Assembly: GCF_900114165.1 (NCBI RefSeq)
Contig: NZ_FOSB01000010.1
Location: 1 to 64,000, forward strand
Reading direction: 5' to 3'
From: Halobacillus dabanensis
Lineage (GTDB): Bacteria; Bacillota; Bacilli; Bacillales; Halobacillaceae
DNA length: 64,000 bases
In this document: positions 63,018 to 64,000 of the stretch, one piece after another
Layout of the letters: every line of letters begins with the position of its first letter
Numbering within the stretch: position 1 is the stretch's first letter
Made by a program: the position numbers and the translations under genes
The notes under the pieces: generated by a model
The model's input: only the letters and a program-made list of their open reading frames with translations
What the model was told of the DNA's origin: nothing
Database searches by the model: none

Positions 63018-64000
63018 ATGAAGCGAGTATCATTGTTAGGTGCGACGGGATCTATCGGCATTCAAACGTTAGATGTCATCCGCTTGCATAAGGATAAATT
63101 CTCTCTCTATGCGATGGCATTTGGGAAAAACGTAAGCAAGGCATTACCGCTCATCCATGAATTCAACCCGGTGATTATTGTGGTCCAGGATGAAGAAGCA
63201 AAGAGAGAGTTACAGAAAGAAATTGATCACAAACAAATTCTATGTGGTGGAGAAGGTTTAATTGAGGCAAGTGTCGCCGACCCTGTAGATGTAGTTGTGA
63301 ATGCTGTTATGGGCAGTGTCGGGTTGCCTGCAACATTGAAAGCTATTGAAGCGAAAAAGCAGATAGCGATCGCTAACAAAGAGACATTGGTAACCGCCGG
63401 ACATCTGGTCATGGAAGAAGCGAAGAAACATCAAGTGGATCTTCTTCCTGTCGATAGTGAGCATTCGGCTATCTTTCAATCGTTAAATGGAGAAAACAAG
63501 AAGGATATCCATAAATTGATCATCACTGCTTCAGGTGGCAGTTTCCGTGATCAAAGCAGGGAAGAGCTTGTCGGAGTCACGGTAGAAGATGCACTTAACC
63601 ACCCTAATTGGAGCATGGGGGCAAAGATTACTATTGATTCTGCTTCCATGATGAATAAAGGGCTTGAGGTTATTGAAGCTCATTGGCTTTTTGATGTACC
63701 TTATGAGCAGATTCATGTTATTCTTCATAGAGAAAGTGTCATCCATTCCATGGTGGAATACGTGGATCGGAACGTGATTGCCCAATTGGGCACCCCTGAT
63801 ATGAAAGTGCCGATTCAATATGCACTGACATATCCAGAGAGAAAAGATTTGCCGATCACCCAGCACTTGGAACTAGAAAAAATAGCAACATTGAATTTTG
63901 AAAAAATGGACATGAACCGCTTCCCTTGTCTACGGATGGCATTTGAGGCCGGTAGAGCAGGTGGATCGATGCCAACAGTCTTGAATGCTGCAAACGAAGA
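63018..64000 (+). CDS. dxr: 1-deoxy-D-xylulose 5-phosphate reductoisomerase (cut by window edge)
   Basis: Dxr catalyses the first committed step of the MEP isoprenoid pathway, which feeds UppS. The NADPH site [44 protein letters not shown] and TASGGSFRD with [32 protein letters not shown] (metal and substrate residues) are all present. About 327 codons are visible; the C-terminal part lies beyond the window. AAGGGG precedes the ATG. Confidence 0.96.
   Translation, partial: MKRVSLLGATGSIGIQTLDVIRLHKDKFSLYAMAFGKNVSKALPLIHEFNPVIIVVQDEEAKRELQKEIDHKQILCGGEGLIEASVADPVDVVVNAVMGSVGLPATLKAIEAKKQIAIANKETLVTAGHLVMEEAKKHQVDLLPVDSEHSAIFQSLNGENKKDIHKLIITASGGSFRDQSREELVGVTVEDALNHPNWSMGAKITIDSASMMNKGLEVIEAHWLFDVPYEQIHVILHRESVIHSMVEYVDRNVIAQLGTPDMKVPIQYALTYPERKDLPITQHLELEKIATLNFEKMDMNRFPCLRMAFEAGRAGGSMPTVLNAANE

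Noticed and set aside
1-64000. tRNA, rRNA, CRISPR array, prophage or defence island
   Set aside because: Looked for on both strands by eye; nothing with the right structure or gene content was seen.

Overview
The window is a contiguous stretch of core chromosome from a low-to-moderate G+C Firmicute of the family Bacillaceae. Gene order follows the Bacillus subtilis block from fapR-plsX through smc-ftsY-ffh, rplS, sucCD, topA, codY and the whole fla/che operon to rpsB-tsf-pyrH-frr-uppS-cdsA-dxr. CodY, SMC, HslV and FapR look B. subtilis-like from memory. A very acidic FtsY N-terminus and generally Asp/Glu-rich proteins hint at a moderately halophilic genus (Halobacillus/Pontibacillus type), but that is inference. 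No tRNA, rRNA, CRISPR array or prophage was seen. No plainly new multi-gene system was found; the novelty lies in small anomalies inside a conserved backbone.

Layout. 1-300: 5' end of an IS1182-type transposase gene on the minus strand, cut by the window edge. 486-4126: FapR-controlled fatty acid and phospholipid synthesis genes (fapR-plsX-fabD-fabG-acpP). 4208-12097: rnc, an inverted yfkK (UPF0435) gene, then smc-ftsY-ylxM-ffh for chromosome organisation and SRP targeting. 12182-16561: rpsP, khpA, ylqD, rimM, trmD, rplS (with an L19-type leader RNA), a type I signal peptidase gene and rbgA, concerned mostly with ribosome assembly. 16907-19849: rnhB and a ylqG-ylqH pair that resembles FliK and FlhB. 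20265-25531: sucCD, dprA, topA. 26010-29675: xerC-hslV-hslU-codY; trmFO, normally between topA and xerC, is absent.

30221-57838 is one long flagellar and chemotaxis operon: rod and basal body (flgB, flgC, fliE, fliF), switch and export ATPase (fliG-fliJ), ylxF, hook assembly (fliK, flgD, a TIGR02530-type gene, flgE), swrD, fliL, switch proteins (fliM, fliY), cheY, export gate (fliO, P, Q, R, flhB, flhA), placement factors (flhF, flhG), chemotaxis (cheB, A, W, C, D), sigD and swrB. Most genes overlap or lie a few bases apart. Its promoter region carries a good CodY-box match, and codY lies directly upstream. Two small genes interrupt the B. subtilis-like order: a two-part membrane protein between cheD and sigD, whose parts are joined at a U UUU UUA slippery heptamer, and a 49-residue CxxC protein between sigD and swrB.

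57985-64000: rpsB behind a structured leader, tsf, pyrH, frr, uppS, cdsA and the start of dxr, linking translation to isoprenoid, undecaprenyl and phospholipid synthesis. Several starts were moved inward from the longest reading frame on ribosome-binding-site spacing and remembered family lengths. TTG starts are inferred for yfkK, fliJ, fliK, fliM and cheW. All family assignments come from reading the sequence and recall; no database search was run.
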